A DNA stretch of 64,000 nt, taken from NCBI RefSeq assembly GCF_003672135.1, contig NC_039514.1:14807787-14871786 (forward strand). The letters are read 5' to 3'. Below, piece after piece: positions 38,369 through 51,355 of this stretch (within the stretch, counting starts at the first letter, position 1; each line of letters begins with the position of its first letter). The DNA is from Ooceraea biroi. Lineage: Eukaryota; Arthropoda; Insecta; Hymenoptera; Formicidae. The notes beneath the pieces are model-generated. The model saw only the letters and a program-made list of their open reading frames with translations. It was not told where the DNA came from and did not search any database. The position numbers and the translations under genes are program-made.

Positions 38369-39991
38369 TAGCTTCTCTAATTATCGAGCTTCTCTAATGT
38401 AATTTTACCTACATCAGTTATTAATAACGTTACATTATAATTTATCAAATTCATGAAAATATTACTGTTTCTTATAAAAATATGTTTTTCAAAAAATAAA
38501 AATTGTATGAAAATATTGAAAATGAAATTTTTGTGTTCTCAAAAAACTATTTTGTATGTAAATTGTATATACATTACTTTTGAAATTAACTGTTTGATTT
38601 TATTTTTTAACATTAAACTTTTTATATATAATGTATAGTATGTATTGCACTTACAAAAATTTCTGACCCGCTTGTACGAACTATATGCATCTGCATTTAG
38701 TTCTCTATAGTTTTCAAAAATATGATTCCGTTTATTATACTTTTACCAGTTATTTCAATTTTATAAATTTAATTTAATTAACCGCTCGTCATGCCTCACC
38801 TCAGGCATTAAATCAAATGCGAAATACAGAATGTCTATAGCCCCTCGTGGCATATACGTGTACATACATCAATAATGGTACTTCTCAATAGCAATATTGT
38901 CGTATTCCCCTTTGTATATAGATACATATATCTGTTATTATCATAACTGTTAGTATCATTATCTACATACATATCCATACGTTTTACGGAAATATCCTCA
39001 CGAAATAATACTTTGATAAATTGAAACACAACATTATTTCAAGATGTCCTATAAGAAAATTGCATAATACGTCAGTATTTTCATGGCAATACATGACAGA
39101 AGAAAAAAGGTTCTTAATAAAACATTCTTAATAATTGTTCTCAATAAAAGATTAAGTGTTCATTTCATAATATTTTGATCTATGTAGCTTCATAAAAGCT
39201 TCTTTTCTTTATCTACAGACTATATTTATTACTTTTTATGATACGATCTACAATTTTATTAGATATGTGCTTTCGAATGTACGTTAACAAATCATTGACG
39301 TGCTTTATACTTATAAAATGTTGGTGGCTCGTACGTTCAATATGTACATTTTTTAAAAATATATTGTATACGACCTGACATCATGGTGTCAAGATATATC
39401 ACAATCTGTGACATATTCTATTGAATACAAATTTTATGTCCATCGTTTCTTTCGTCAAGCACAAACAAGATAAGAAAAGAAAATTCTAATTCCTAAATAT
39501 AGAATTTTTCAGATATCATATCAGATTGATAGCATACATTCTCTTATTGGGATATTTTATTGGTATTTACATTTTCGCTTTGTGTATATGTGTATATGTT
39601 CCTCTCATCTACTTTTAATTATTGTTATAATATCTGTAATATCTGATCCCATTTTTATTGAAAATATCTACATGAAAAATCGATATTTTTAATATAAAGA
39701 GTTATTTTAATGTAATGGCATATGATATAAATAAAATATTAAGAATGTTTATAATCATTTTATTTATATCTGAGTGCAAATATACATTTGTAATGTTTTA
39801 ACATAACGTTTTTATTCACAATTTTCAATTTCATAAAAATACTTTATTTATGGTTATTTTTTAAAGAATTTTCGGTAAAAGTACTTGCTTGGCAGGATTT
39901 TACGAACTTTCTGGAAATTATATTTATCTATTATTAATAAGATATTAATATATTTACTTTTTGCAATATATACTTCCTTTTATTGATCACG
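38369..39991. other. Spacer between receptors C and D
   Basis: AT-rich. No receptor exon or other gene was recognised. The frame at 38835-39029 has no resemblance to known families. Confidence 0.4.
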
Positions 39992-42900
39992 TTATCGTGT
40001 GTGATACAGCACATTGAAAGCTGAGTATGATAGCTTAAGCAACTGTAACAAATTAAACATAAATTATTTAAAATGTTTGCAGTGAAACTGATATCATTTT
40101 GTCATTATTGATTGATACTAACATTTAAATACGAGTCACGATTCATCGTAATTATGGAGATGCTTTTGAATTCAATGGGAATTTTAGCGCGATTCATAAT
40201 TAATAGAAGAGCTTTCTTGGTGCTAACGGTAAGTGTTCTCCATTCTAAATCGTAAATGCTATTTGCTAAATGCAGACTCTGCAAGCAAAAAAAGAACAAA
40301 ATATATATAGGGTAAGGCACCTACAAGCCACCTGAATATCTCGGCTGTTATTGGTGATAGAAAAAAATGTGTCAGACCAAACTTGCATGGTTTCGAGGGA
40401 CACATAATTTGTTCTAAATAGTTTTTTATTAGGTGGACGCGTAGAGGTCATATGAAGGTCAACTTCGTTTTTTTAAATGGTATATGTTTTTTTACGTACC
40501 ATCTAGTAGAGCGTTTGAAGATGCGCACATTGATCTACGGGTCAAAATCATTCAAGGTCACTGAAGACTAAAATTTCTAAGTGCTAGAACTTTTTCATTT
40601 CTGAGTCTACGGTATTTTCAATAGCAGAGAACTCTAGGCAATATAAAAAATATAGATATCAACAACTCAGAACTTCTCGGAAAAGAAAAAATTTCTAACG
40701 GCTAGAACTTTTTCATTTCTGAATTTACGGTATTTTCAATAGCAGGGAACTCTAGGCAATATAAGAAATAATGATATGAACAACTCAGAACTTCTCGGAA
40801 AAAGAAAAAATTTCTAAGGGCTAGAACTTTTTCATTTCTGAGTTTACAGTATTTTTAATCACAACAAAATTACCTTTTTAAAAAGGTACAAAAAAGCGCC
40901 AAGTATACGCGCCCGAAGTTCTTTCAAAAAAGAACTCTACAAAACTAATGATATCAACAAATTGCGCCAACTAGGTACAATGGGTATTTATGCAAACCAG
41001 AAAATCTATTACTTTTTATTATTACTCTTTGGCCGATATTCATTGTTGATTCTTATTTAAGACCATCTTAAGTACATTCATAAGATATTTGAATTGATAC
41101 GAATAAATATTTTAATACATATACATATATAAATATGTCAATACAAATGTGTTTTTTGAAAATACTTGGCGCTGCTAAACCGAATAAAACATTCTCTTAG
41201 TATTTAAATAATCTAAACATTACAATAATTTGCTTAGACTCTCATTTACACAACAACTTGCCGAAATGTACAAATGTAGTTAATTACACTTATTCTATAC
41301 TTAACTCTAATGTCTCACACACACACGCGCGCGCGTGCGCACGAGAGAGGGGCACACACACACACACCTAACTTACATACACAATCGCCGAAATACACAC
41401 ACACACACACATTCACAAGAGAGGAAGAAAGAGAATAAGGCAATTAACATATTGGTTCGATTTGTTGAGAATTTTTTATTCGGTTTAGCAGCGCCAAGTA
41501 TTTTCAAAAAACACATTTGTATTGACATATTTATATATGTATATGTATTAAAATATTTATTCGTATCAATTCAAATATCTTATGAATGTACTTAAGATGG
41601 TCTTAAATAAGAATCAACAATGAATATCGGCCAAAGAGTAATAATAAAAAGTAATAGATTTTCTGGTTTGCATAAATACCCATTGTACCTAGTTGGCGCA
41701 ATTTGTTGATATCATTAGTTTTGTAGAGTTCTTTTTTGAAAGAACTTCGGGCGCGTATACTTGGCGCTTTTTTGTACCTTTTTAAAAAGGTAATTTTGTT
41801 GTGATTTCACACATTTTGTAGTGTGAAGTATTCTTTTTTATACTATATGAGGATTTGCATAACACGAAACATTATCTGTATTTTGTAAACCATGTAAACC
41901 CCAAGCAATATTTTGCCGTGATATTTGATTTTGACAATTCTCTTGAAGCAATTACTTTTGACAATGCCCATGGAACATCTTTCACTTTGCGATAGCGTTC
42001 TTTTGTAACAATAAGTTACAATGAGATTTTGAGGCATAAAACTTAAAATTTAGGCTCGATTGCACCTTTGTGTTTTTATAAAGAGCACAAAAAAAAGAGA
42101 CGAAGAGTGAATTAAGAGTGAATATTCTCAATTATAAACTTTATAATAAATATTTTAAATATTTTACTATTTTAATTTTTTAATTATATCGATATCTTAA
42201 CAAATGGCAAAGTTAGCTATTTTTTATTTAAACAAATGGTAATAACTTTTGACAATTCAACTACAAACGAAACAACTAGAAACGATTTTGAAAATGATAG
42301 CGCAAGCGGATTCGCGATATCTTAACAAATGGCAAAGTTAGCTATTTTTTATTTAAACAAATGTTAATAACTTTTGACAATTCAACTACAAACGAAACAA
42401 CTAGAAACAATTTTGAAAAAGACAGCGCAAGCGGATTCGCGATATCTTAACAAATGGCAAAAGTAGCTATTTTTCATTTAAACAAATGTGAATTAATACC
42501 TTTTGAACAGTTCAACTACAAACAAAACGAAACTACAAACGATTGTCAAAAAGTCAGCGCAATCAGATTCGCGATATCTCAATCCGTATATCCGTGTGAC
42601 TTACACATGACGGTCGGGTCGATAAGTTAGAGTTTTCTAATGTAGAGCCTCTACATACATATGATCGTTATGTTGAGTCACACGTAAATGGAGCTGCTGC
42701 CATCTCGACGAAAAAGAACGAACTGTACAAACGACGACGACGTTTCTTAAATGAAATTTTCCATTTCATCCAATTTTAGACTTTGCATCGCCATATCTCC
42801 GCTCGTAGGGTACGTACAAGAAAAATAAAAACACTTTTATTATATAATTCGACCCCAAGCTATCCATTGAGCCTACTTAGAAGTTGATCCGTTCAGCGGT

Positions 42901-44938
42901 TATTGAGATCTAATAATCTGAGTGTCTGCGAAAGCGTCGCTTCGCGTAAAGAGTCACGGTGCGGTCTCGCTGCACGTATACTTGGCGCGAGACACTACCG
43001 TGTCTCTTGATAGCAGAGAACTCTAGGCGATATAAAGTAAATTATTTTCCCTTGCAGTTGGCCTTCAGTGACCTTGAATGATTTTGACCCGTAGATCAAT
43101 GTGCGCATCTTCAAACGCTCTACTAGATGGTACGTAAAAAAACATATACCATTTAAAAAAACAAAGTTGACCTTCATATGACCTCTACGCGTCCACCTAA
43201 TAAAAAACTATTTAGAACAAATTATGTGTCCCTCGAAACCATGCAAGTTTGGTCTGACACATTTTTTTCTATCGCCAATAACAGCCGAGATATTCAGGTG
43301 GCCTGTTTTGGGTGCCTCATCCTGTATATATTACATTATATTACAAATATTACTTTATAAATTAAAAACATATTACTTTTAGTTGTTTCAATTATCTATA
43401 TTACTTTTTATTTAATAATTTATTATTATTATTAACATATTATATCTATTTTTGATAACGTTTGATATATAAACAAGATTACTTTAAATAAGATACGTAC
43501 TTTTAATTTAACTTTGTTTCCAAACCAGCAGTAGAGAAAAATTTGCATTAATATAGCAAATGTATATGTTGATATTATTAGAGTAGTTATATAATCGTTT
43601 TCAACGACTGCGACAAATATTCGATACAAATTTGAACAGACTACTATCGCACTCGCAACAAACTGTATAGCAATTATTCTTGCGAACACGTTTACAGCAT
43701 ATGTGTATCTGCGATTAAAAAAAATTTTAATTCTTTTTCTTGGAAATAGCTATTAAAATTATTCACTAAAATTATTCAATAATTGCATTATCGCACTTTA
43801 TTAGATATAATACTAATTAAATTAAAAATTGAAGACAATAATTAAATCATAAGGAAAAATATAGAGTATTTCGAATTTCATTCGCATCTTTTAGTACTTA
43901 CAAATTCTGTAAGTAATTTATCACTGAAACATAATACCTCAAAAATGTGTTTCAGAATTTATAAATGAAAAAACGTTTTAGAGCAGAAAGTTTGCGATCA
44001 ATCCTTTTCTTCAATGCTACTTAGGATAAGAATATGAAACCAAGAATACAAAAACGGAGCCATACTTCTCTTGCGCAATCCAATTTCTTGGAGTTACAAA
44101 TTGTTTGTACAAGAAACTAACTCGAAGATATAATTGTGATAAATAATACAATCACGCAGGATGTATTGGCCACATACCATTTTTGTCAATCGATATTCCA
44201 GAATTTCAAGCTGGCAACAGATATATAACAAGAATCCACAAAGCAAACTGTCGCAAGCGATGTTAACTATACCAGAGGTGACCATGGCTAATAATTGATG
44301 AGCATATACAATATAAAATACAGCAGGAGATGAATAATCGAATGGTATCCATGCCTTGTACGTGAGATTTCTTTTCATAAGATTAGTGAAAATAGACATT
44401 GAAAATATCGTTATGACGGATAACATCACGATGTTTAAATACCGCGACGTATTAGTCCTAAAAAGCAATCATAATAATTATAAAAAATATATCTTCTTAA
44501 ATTTAGCCGGTTATAACATAGTCTTTTCATAGAAAATTTAATAAATATATTATAAAAATGATATAATATTTACTGTGACATTTTCTCAAATTTTTCTTGA
44601 ATTGTCACTTCGCATGAATCACATGATGCAAAAAGTTTTTCAGAAAGTACGTTAATTATCGCCATGATGCGTTTATAATTTATCCACATAGAAACTTGTT
44701 TGTACGCTGTAACAAATATGCTTAACAACATGTATAAAGAATCGGTGTAGTCATCAGAGCTATCAGCGTTCAAGATGATGTACATAAATTCAGATATCGT
44801 AAATAAATACAACAAGGATGTAAGAAACATTGCGTAAGTTCTATAAATTATTATATATTTAAACGATAACTTCCACGAAGGCGGTTGCCAACATCCAGCG
44901 ATCGTGCAGATTAAAAGTGTGGATTTCATTACGCTCAT
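39992..44938 (-). CDS. Odorant receptor D (7tm_6 family) split by a 3-kb insertion in intron 3
   Basis: Exons: 44938-44574, 44457-44122, 43708-43501, 40278-40123 and 40042-39992; 371 residues. Start MSVMKSTLLICTIAGCWQP; also WIPFDYSSPAVFYIVY, CCQLEILEYRL, CWFGNKVKLK, MNRAKIPIEF and LLKLSYSAFNVLYHTR. Exon 3 is 208 bases, two codons longer than in its siblings (YRIFVAVVENDYITT loop). Intron 3 is about 3.2 kb because a nested palindromic element fills it; all splice sites and frames are nevertheless intact, so the gene may still work if the intron is removed correctly. In exon 4 the usual NLDSF is NRDSY. Confidence 0.9.
40572..40857. repeat. Tandem repeat, about 118-bp unit, 2.4 copies
   Basis: The unit begins TTTCTAAGTGCTAGAACTTT and recurs at 40574, 40692 and 40811 with a few changes. 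It is part of the outer foldback; a related fragment (AGCAGAGAACTCTAGGC) lies near the other arm at 43013. Confidence 0.85.
40857..41805. mobile_element. Inner 950-bp foldback element with about 330-bp inverted arms
   Basis: Arms at about 40857-41190 and 41471-41805 are inverted copies starting AATCACAACAAAATTACC. They contain a GCGCCAAGTATACGCGCCCG block and flank a loop rich in CA and CG dinucleotides. It has no coding capacity and looks like a second element nested inside the first. Confidence 0.8.
42191..42580. repeat. Tandem repeat, about 125-bp unit, three copies plus a partial
   Basis: GATATCTTAACAAATGGCAA recurs at about 42191, 42315 and 42441, followed each time by CAACTACAAACGAAACAACT-like sequence. 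It is internal to the 3-kb foldback. Confidence 0.85.
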
Positions 44939-45770
44939 TTCAATTCTTTCCTTGTTATTTAATTTTGCCTATATAAATTATTTTTTATATTAGATTCCAT
45001 TGTGATCAAGTATAAAACTAAATAAATTTAATATAAAAATAATAAAAAATATTATATATGTTTCAAGCACAATATTTGTAGTGCTTGTATTTAAGTAAGC
45101 ATGTATTTTATAATAGCATTTTGAATAGTGCAATTCTATTGACTAATGTCTAATTTTTCGATATATAACGCACATCTTATACTTACACAGTTCTACAGTT
45201 GAATTGTATTGTTGTATATTTTATTCTGTGCATTTAAAGTATTTGTCACAAATTTTTGCCAATCAATTTTTGCCACATCTTTAAAAATAACTTATAGTAT
45301 TCGAACAATTTTTGCTTTTAAGAAAGAATTAAATAACGTCAATTTACACGAAAGAACGGAATACATTGTGAATGTATTTCACAGAGCAGAGTTTTGATAA
45401 TAGCTTCGTTGGTCAATTTTTTTCTCGTTAAGCTGTGTCATTACCGTAATATCGATTTTGCGAGGACGCGGAATGTTATTTTTATGAGGCAAAATATATA
45501 ACATATTTAGTTACGATTCACATAAAAATGTCATTTATTGTATGTTGATTGTATATAAGGTGTGGCAATAATTATTACCATCTTAAATATCTTCGAATTT
45601 ATGTGATCCAGAAGAAAATTGGTGTAACCAAAATTTCACAGTACGAAGGAGGCTATCATATAGCAATAATAATTTTTGTCCAGGTGCGCTTCGGAGATAT
45701 CAAGATCATCTTCATTTTTTAAATGAGATTGATATGTTTTTTTATAATATTTTATAATAGAATATTAATA
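44939..45770. other. Spacer upstream of receptor D
   Basis: AT-rich; no exon was recognised. The stretch 45555-45720 looks like unrelated repeat DNA but was not classified. Confidence 0.35.
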
Positions 45771-46080
45771 ATATGATAGAAGATCTCAAAACAAGTTCAA
45801 AATCTATAACACAAGATTAAAAGTAAAAGAAACTATAAAAATGCAGTCCTATACGATATTATTGGTTCTTATTTTTTATCGATGGACATCTAAATGGCAA
45901 CAGGCTACGCTAATTTTCTTGAGTACGCATTAGGTTCTTGTTAGAAATGTTGCCATTTAGATGTCCATTGATAAAAAATAAGAACCAATAATATCGTATA
46001 GGACTGCATTTTTATAGTTTCTTTTACTTTTAATCTTGTGTTATAGATTTTGAACTTGTTTTGAGATCTTCTGTCATATT
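45771..46080. mobile_element. 310-bp palindromic foldback between receptors D and E
   Basis: Arms of about 130 bases (45771-45905 and 45950-46080) match in inverted orientation almost perfectly, around a loop of about 45 bases. The end block (TTTTGAACTTGTTTTGAGAT) is copied again directly after the element, and a TCATATTATAAATATTC unit follows several times to about 46170. Confidence 0.85.
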
Positions 46081-46724
46081 ATAAATATTCTATAGATTTT
46101 GAACTTGTTTTGAGATCTTCTATCATATTATAAATATTCTATCATATTATAAATATTCTATCATATTATAAACTGTATATTGCTGCTTATATGATATGTC
46201 ATTATATTCTGCTTATCGATTTCTAATCACGATTTTTGATAAAATAAACGCTGGAGGAAAATTAATTCATAATATCATTAGTAGTGATTGTAGTAATAAA
46301 TCAGTTCAGGATTATCATGACAATTAAAATAATCATTGCTTTACTTTATTATAGAATTATTGCTAATATAGACATAAAAAAACATTTATTTATTTATTAG
46401 CATTACGGGAAAGAATATGAAAACAAAATATCAAAAATTTGCAATAATTCATTTATGTTATTGTTAATCTATTGTCTATTAATATTTGTTTTATGCAATT
46501 TGTATACATTGCTATATTTTGGTCCACAGTCGTTTCAATTTATTTTTAATTTGTTTCGTTTTATTTATTTTTATTTATTATGCTTTAACTGTTTTTTTCT
46601 TAAAAATATGTTATTAGCACTATTAGATTGATTAATAAATTAGTACTATCTTTATTATATGGCTTACATGGAATTAACAAATTTAATAATAACTGAATAA
46701 ACAACAATATCACAATTTACTAAA

Positions 46725-48646
46725 TTACTGCTTTCGTGATTGTATCAATACATTAAATAATGAATAGGACGTCTTAAGTACCTATAATAATGATAAAATT
46801 AATAAATTCATTGAATAAATTAAAAAATATTAATTACAAAAGAAGAAATTTGTACAAACCATTAAGAAGGATTCGAGATTCATTGGCATTATATTTGCGC
46901 TGCTAAATTCAATAGGTATTGTTGCACGGTTCATGATCATTAACAATCCTTTCTTTATATTAATATCAAGGAATGTCCACTCCATGTTATAAATGTTTTT
47001 CGACAATTGCAGACTCTACACATAAAATCACAATAACATTTTATATGCTATTTATCTTTCTTACATACATATTAAATGGATAGAGAAAATGTGTAGTTTA
47101 TTTTAGAAAAAGATTTTATTTATATGAGAATATAATATATATGATATTGAAGTAATATTGTTAATAATAATATATATAAATATTCTAAGTAAATTGAGAT
47201 TTTTTTTCATTGCAAACTACCTTTAGTTTAGTTTCATTTCCAAACCAGCAATAATAAAAAATCGCTGCCAGTGTGGAAGTTACGAACATCAAATCTTGTA
47301 TAAACATGGTGCTAGATGATGTTAAGGCCATATGAATCAAGTTATAACACATTACTACAATGATCATTGTAAATTCACTGGGAACTATTTTAGCAAATTT
47401 TTCATTCAGTATGTGTGCATATCTAAAATATTGTATGGGATATTTTCAATCAATTGTGTATGTACTGCCCGAGACATTTAATCAACACATTTCATTTGAC
47501 TGATTAAATACTTAATATTAAAGTATGGAAATATATTACTTTTTAAATAAATATTTTAATAAATAATTTAATACATACATACATATACATATATGATATA
47601 GAAATAATAAAATTATTCTAAAAAGGAACTTACTCATATATACCTACGTGATGACGTACACAATCACGCAAGTTTCCGCGACCATACGCGATATTTGACA
47701 AGCGATACTCTAAAATCTCGATTTGGCAGCAGGCGTGTAACAATAATCCGCAAATAAAACTGTCAGTGGTGGGATGAACAAGACCGATAAATATTATACT
47801 CAATATCTGATGACCGTATACAAGACAAAATAGCACAGAGATTGAGTAGTCAAACGGTATCCATGCCTTGTACATTAGTAACCCATCCTTAAAGTTTGTG
47901 AACAACGAAAGCACAAACATGTATAAAGCAGTTACGAAGATAAGGATTAAATAATGTAACGTATTGTTCCTACGAAATCAAAGTTGTAATTTTTATTTGC
48001 AGTAGAATACTAACTTGTTGCTTGAAATTTATATTAACTATTTTTATTTTAATCATTAACCATAAGATTTTAACCATAAGATAATATTTTTGAGCATTAT
48101 TAAAGTTATTAAAATATATTGAATGTGCGCACGCATAAAACCATATAAAATTTTTTTCTTTGCAAAGGATAAATTGGATCATATATGAAATATAATTATT
48201 TAAGAATTATTAATAATGTTATACTCATCACAGGAAATTTTTATTATTGTAAACATTATATTTATCAAGAAAAGTAATACTTACGTTATTCTCTTATCAA
48301 ACTTTTGTCGTATTATGCTTTCGTTCAGGTCCAATGGTTTGAATGGCGTTTCGGTAAAACTATTAACTAACATTGTGATACTTTCGTGATTCAATCGCAT
48401 AACAATTGTCTTGTAACATGCCAGCAGAGAAATCATAATATTAAACAAGGCATCGCCGAACGTTTCAGCATCGTCAGAATTTAATACGAGCTCCACAAAT
48501 TGACTCATCGAAAATGCGTATAGCGTTAAAATTACGAATGCCGAATAAGCGTTGTATATTATGTTTCTAGATAGCGAGGTCCATGATGTTGGTCGCCAGC
48601 ATCCTGCGACCGCCAAAACCGTAAGTGTGAATTTTAACACAGGCAT
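46725..48646 (-). CDS. Odorant receptor E (7tm_6 family), divergent
   Basis: Exons: 48646-48285, 47969-47634, 47422-47221, 47015-46860 and 46781-46725; 370 residues. The start chosen is MPVLKFTLTVLAVAGCW; the frame is open for 19 more codons upstream, but this Met matches the starts of the other copies. Motifs: WIPFDYSISVLFCLVY, CCQIEILEYRL, CWFGNETKLK, MNRATIPIEF and VLKTSYSLFNVLIQSRKQ. Odd points: the usual NVACDS in exon 2 is replaced by HPTTDS, exon 3 is the most divergent of the array (SEFTMIIVVMCYNL), and exon 4 ends with the weak donor GTTTGT. It is intact as read, and it could be diverging or starting to decay. Confidence 0.88.
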
Positions 48647-49685
48647 TTCACTTCTCTTATCCATTTGCCCAACATCAATCGCTATATTGAGAGATTGATG
48701 CATTTATTTACTTACCATTTCCGCTGTTATTATAATACGATATAATGCACTGATAATATGGATTATGTAATGCTTATACGATTACAAGTTGTGTGTAATA
48801 ACATTTATAGCTATGAAAAAAATATCTAATCATTTAGTTTTTTAAGTAATTATATAATAATTCAATTATTTAAATAATTATAAAACAAAGATAGTTTCTA
48901 AATTATTTTTCTAATGCTACTGCCTTCCAGTATGGTAATAAACAAATACAAAACTAATGATTTACTAGAAATAAGAAAAATAAAAGAACATATTAAAAAG
49001 CGTACACTATTAAAAGCGCATTTATTATAATGTCTATATTTAGAATATATTCTGTGTAGTTTTTGTATATATAATTTTATATTTTTAAACTTATAAAAAT
49101 ATTTCAACATGTTTAAATAACATTCTGCTGTTGCTAAAGATTTGACTAAATTGCAATGTGTCATAGAACAAACTAAATAATATTACATGTAGAAATGACA
49201 ATCTCGTGTTTATAGTCTCCCGACTCAATAATAGCAATACTCATCGGACTTCCCTTCACGTATAAATTTGCATGAAAGAATATTCTTATAAATCGAGAAG
49301 CTACTTTCTCAAGATAATCTTTATTGTCAAATTGCGTAATATCCAGTTACTTTAACCGCAGGAAACAGGAAATATTGCAATAAAAGAAAGCCAGGTATAC
49401 AGTAAAATAAATTTTGCAGGTTGTCATCCATAGATCAGCAGTTGTGAACCATTTAGAAGATAGCTTGATACATTTCCTTGTACGTGCATATGTTATACGT
49501 TCATTATAAAATATTTTATTTATTGCTATCTAGGACACCGATGTAACATCGTCTCGTGTGTAGTGAAATATACGAAAAAATGCATTTCTCAAATATCAAT
49601 TGATAACTTAATAGCTACAATTTATCTGCATGAAATTTTAATCTACAGCTAACCCATAGTTACATATGCGGCTATAAACTATTAC
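48647..49685. other. Spacer upstream of receptor E
   Basis: AT-rich. The frames at 48898-49164 and nearby lack resemblance to receptors or transposons. Confidence 0.4.
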
Positions 49686-50596
49686 TAGAGGAGAATCCCC
49701 TATTATGAGATATGCTCCTAATATGAGATAATGGGGTTTCTGCTAAACTATTGAGCACCATCTGTTAGTTCCACCATGAACTTATTACTCTTGGTGTAAA
49801 ATGTATTTAGTGAAAAATTCATTGTTCGTTATTGCGTTTAGCCTTTGCAAGAAAAGGTTTGTGAAATTGTGAACATGTCAAAGTAACTTGAGGTAAGTCT
49901 TTAAACCTTGTTTATTATATAATAAAAAAATGGTTGGCAATAAATTCAGTATGCAATGATAGAGTAGAATCGTAGTAACAGGAAAATACGCAATTTGTTG
50001 AATTGCTTAATTGTAGAGATTAGATTTCATGATCGCGGAACCGCTAGGCGTGTGGCTCGTATAATGAGATATTCAGGGTACTCTTAATATGAGATAATTA
50101 TTGCTCGAATATGAAGATTATGTAGTGTAATAAAAAGAAAGAAAATACTACTTAAGGTTAAAAAAAAGTTAATACGAATTTATATTACGAAGTTTTGTAT
50201 TTAATTTTTATAGAATCTGACTATAGGGGTTAGAGAAATGAGGAAGCGTCGACAGTGGAATCGTGAAGATTTGGCGAAGGCTGTGGCAGCAGTATTTTTA
50301 TAAAATTATCTAATAAAGCTTTTTACTTGCAATACTGATGTATTTTGCACTTTTAACACCGATTTCTCGAGGTATCTTATATTAGGAGCACACTTTCTTG
50401 ATCCTGCGTAAAGCTCTTTTTCAAATTTTTTTAATTTTCAGAAAAAATAATATTTAAATTAGATTTTTCATTTCACCAACCTAAAGCTTATTAAATTCTC
50501 TTCAAGATAACGTATTAAATTTTTAAATTCTGCCTATAGATTTCCTTACATTCGGCAAAATCGATATGGTATCTCATAATCGGGAACTTTCCTCTA
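49686..50596 (+). mobile_element. Pogo-like non-autonomous DNA transposon
   Basis: About 907 bp between TA dinucleotides. The inverted ends are GAGGAGAATCCCCTATTATGAG at bases 49688-49709 and GAGGAAAGTTCCCGATTATG read inward from 50594. Further inverted subterminal blocks (GCTCCTAATATGAGATA near 49714 and its complement near 50380) are present. A stub of a transposase start lies inside (50238). The interior is otherwise non-coding, so an intact relative elsewhere would be needed to move it. Confidence 0.75.
50238..50303 (+). pseudogene. Truncated pogo-type transposase N-terminus
   Basis: The 21-residue frame MRKRRQWNREDLAKAVAAVFL resembles the start of the N-terminal helix-turn-helix of pogo/CENP-B-like proteins (basic residues, then W followed by E-D-L-x-x-A-V-x-A-V). 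It stops at once. Its place inside an element with inverted ends and TA flanks supports the call; the match is short. Confidence 0.5.
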
Positions 50597-51355
50597 TCAT
50601 TTCTTCTTATTATACCGACTGATGATATTCAAATGTCATCGAGATGTAGATTTCTGAAGTTGGTATTCTCGTTAAATATTACATATATGTATTGTGTATA
50701 TATTGTATATATGTTAGATATATGCAAAACTTTTAGTTTCATTTTCTGCACGTTTTCGCTTTAGTGCATAATATATGCAATACAATTCTGTAATCAGAAT
50801 ATTTTTGACCTCGTTTTTTACAATTTTTCTGTCACCTCTCGTATTTTTAATTTTAAAAAAATTAATAAATTTAAATTTAAATAAACTTTGAATTTCTTTG
50901 CGAAAAAATGATTCTCAGCCATTTCTAAAAAGTATGGCTAGTCGATTGGAATAAGTGATAATTCGAAAGTGCCAAGTTGAATAAATATGCCGCATGCAGA
51001 AAAACTTTTCAATCCAAGTCCAAAATGGTTTGCTGAAAAGCATATATAGGTTTTCATTGCTCATTCATTATTGTTTTTCGAAGTTATATTTATCCTTAAA
51101 TCATGACATATGACGTTTTACAAACTTCGCTGCCAATTCTTCAAAAATGAGAGAATTTATTTAAAGTTTAAATAATAATACTGAAAAATAATACTGAAGA
51201 AAAGACTAAATCTTTTGCATAATCCTAATAAATCAAATGTAATATTGTGTAATTTAATATATGATATTGCAATAAATTATTATAAATTATTTACAAAGTT
51301 TTGATCATAATTTTTGTACCTTTAGTTAAAACAGGCTTTATTCTGCTTACGTCCA
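50597..51355. other. Spacer between the pogo-like element and receptor F
   Basis: AT-rich with no recognised gene. Confidence 0.4.

Larger units (their letters stand above)
40308..43326. mobile_element. 3-kb foldback element in intron 3 of receptor D
   Basis: The outer ends are inverted: AGGGTAAGGCACC at the left and CAGGATGAGGCACC read inward from the right, then over 200 bases of nearly identical inverted sequence (40325-40565 against 43070-43315). Each arm gives the same outward-reading frame (MTSTRPPNKKLFRTNY...), which is a by-product of the repeat and not evidence of a gene. Inside are two tandem arrays, a second complete foldback (40857-41805) and a CA/CG-rich run at 41310-41412. No transposase frame was found. 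Confidence 0.8.

Noticed and set aside
40266..40451. Minus-strand frame MTSTRPPNKKLFRTNY..., repeated on the plus strand at 43178-43360
   Set aside because: Both copies lie in the two arms of the same foldback and read outward past its ends; identity follows from the inverted repeat and not from coding constraint.
41310..41412. CA/CG dinucleotide runs considered as a possible CRISPR-like or regulatory repeat
   Set aside because: Simple dinucleotide microsatellite in the loop of a foldback; no repeat-spacer order.
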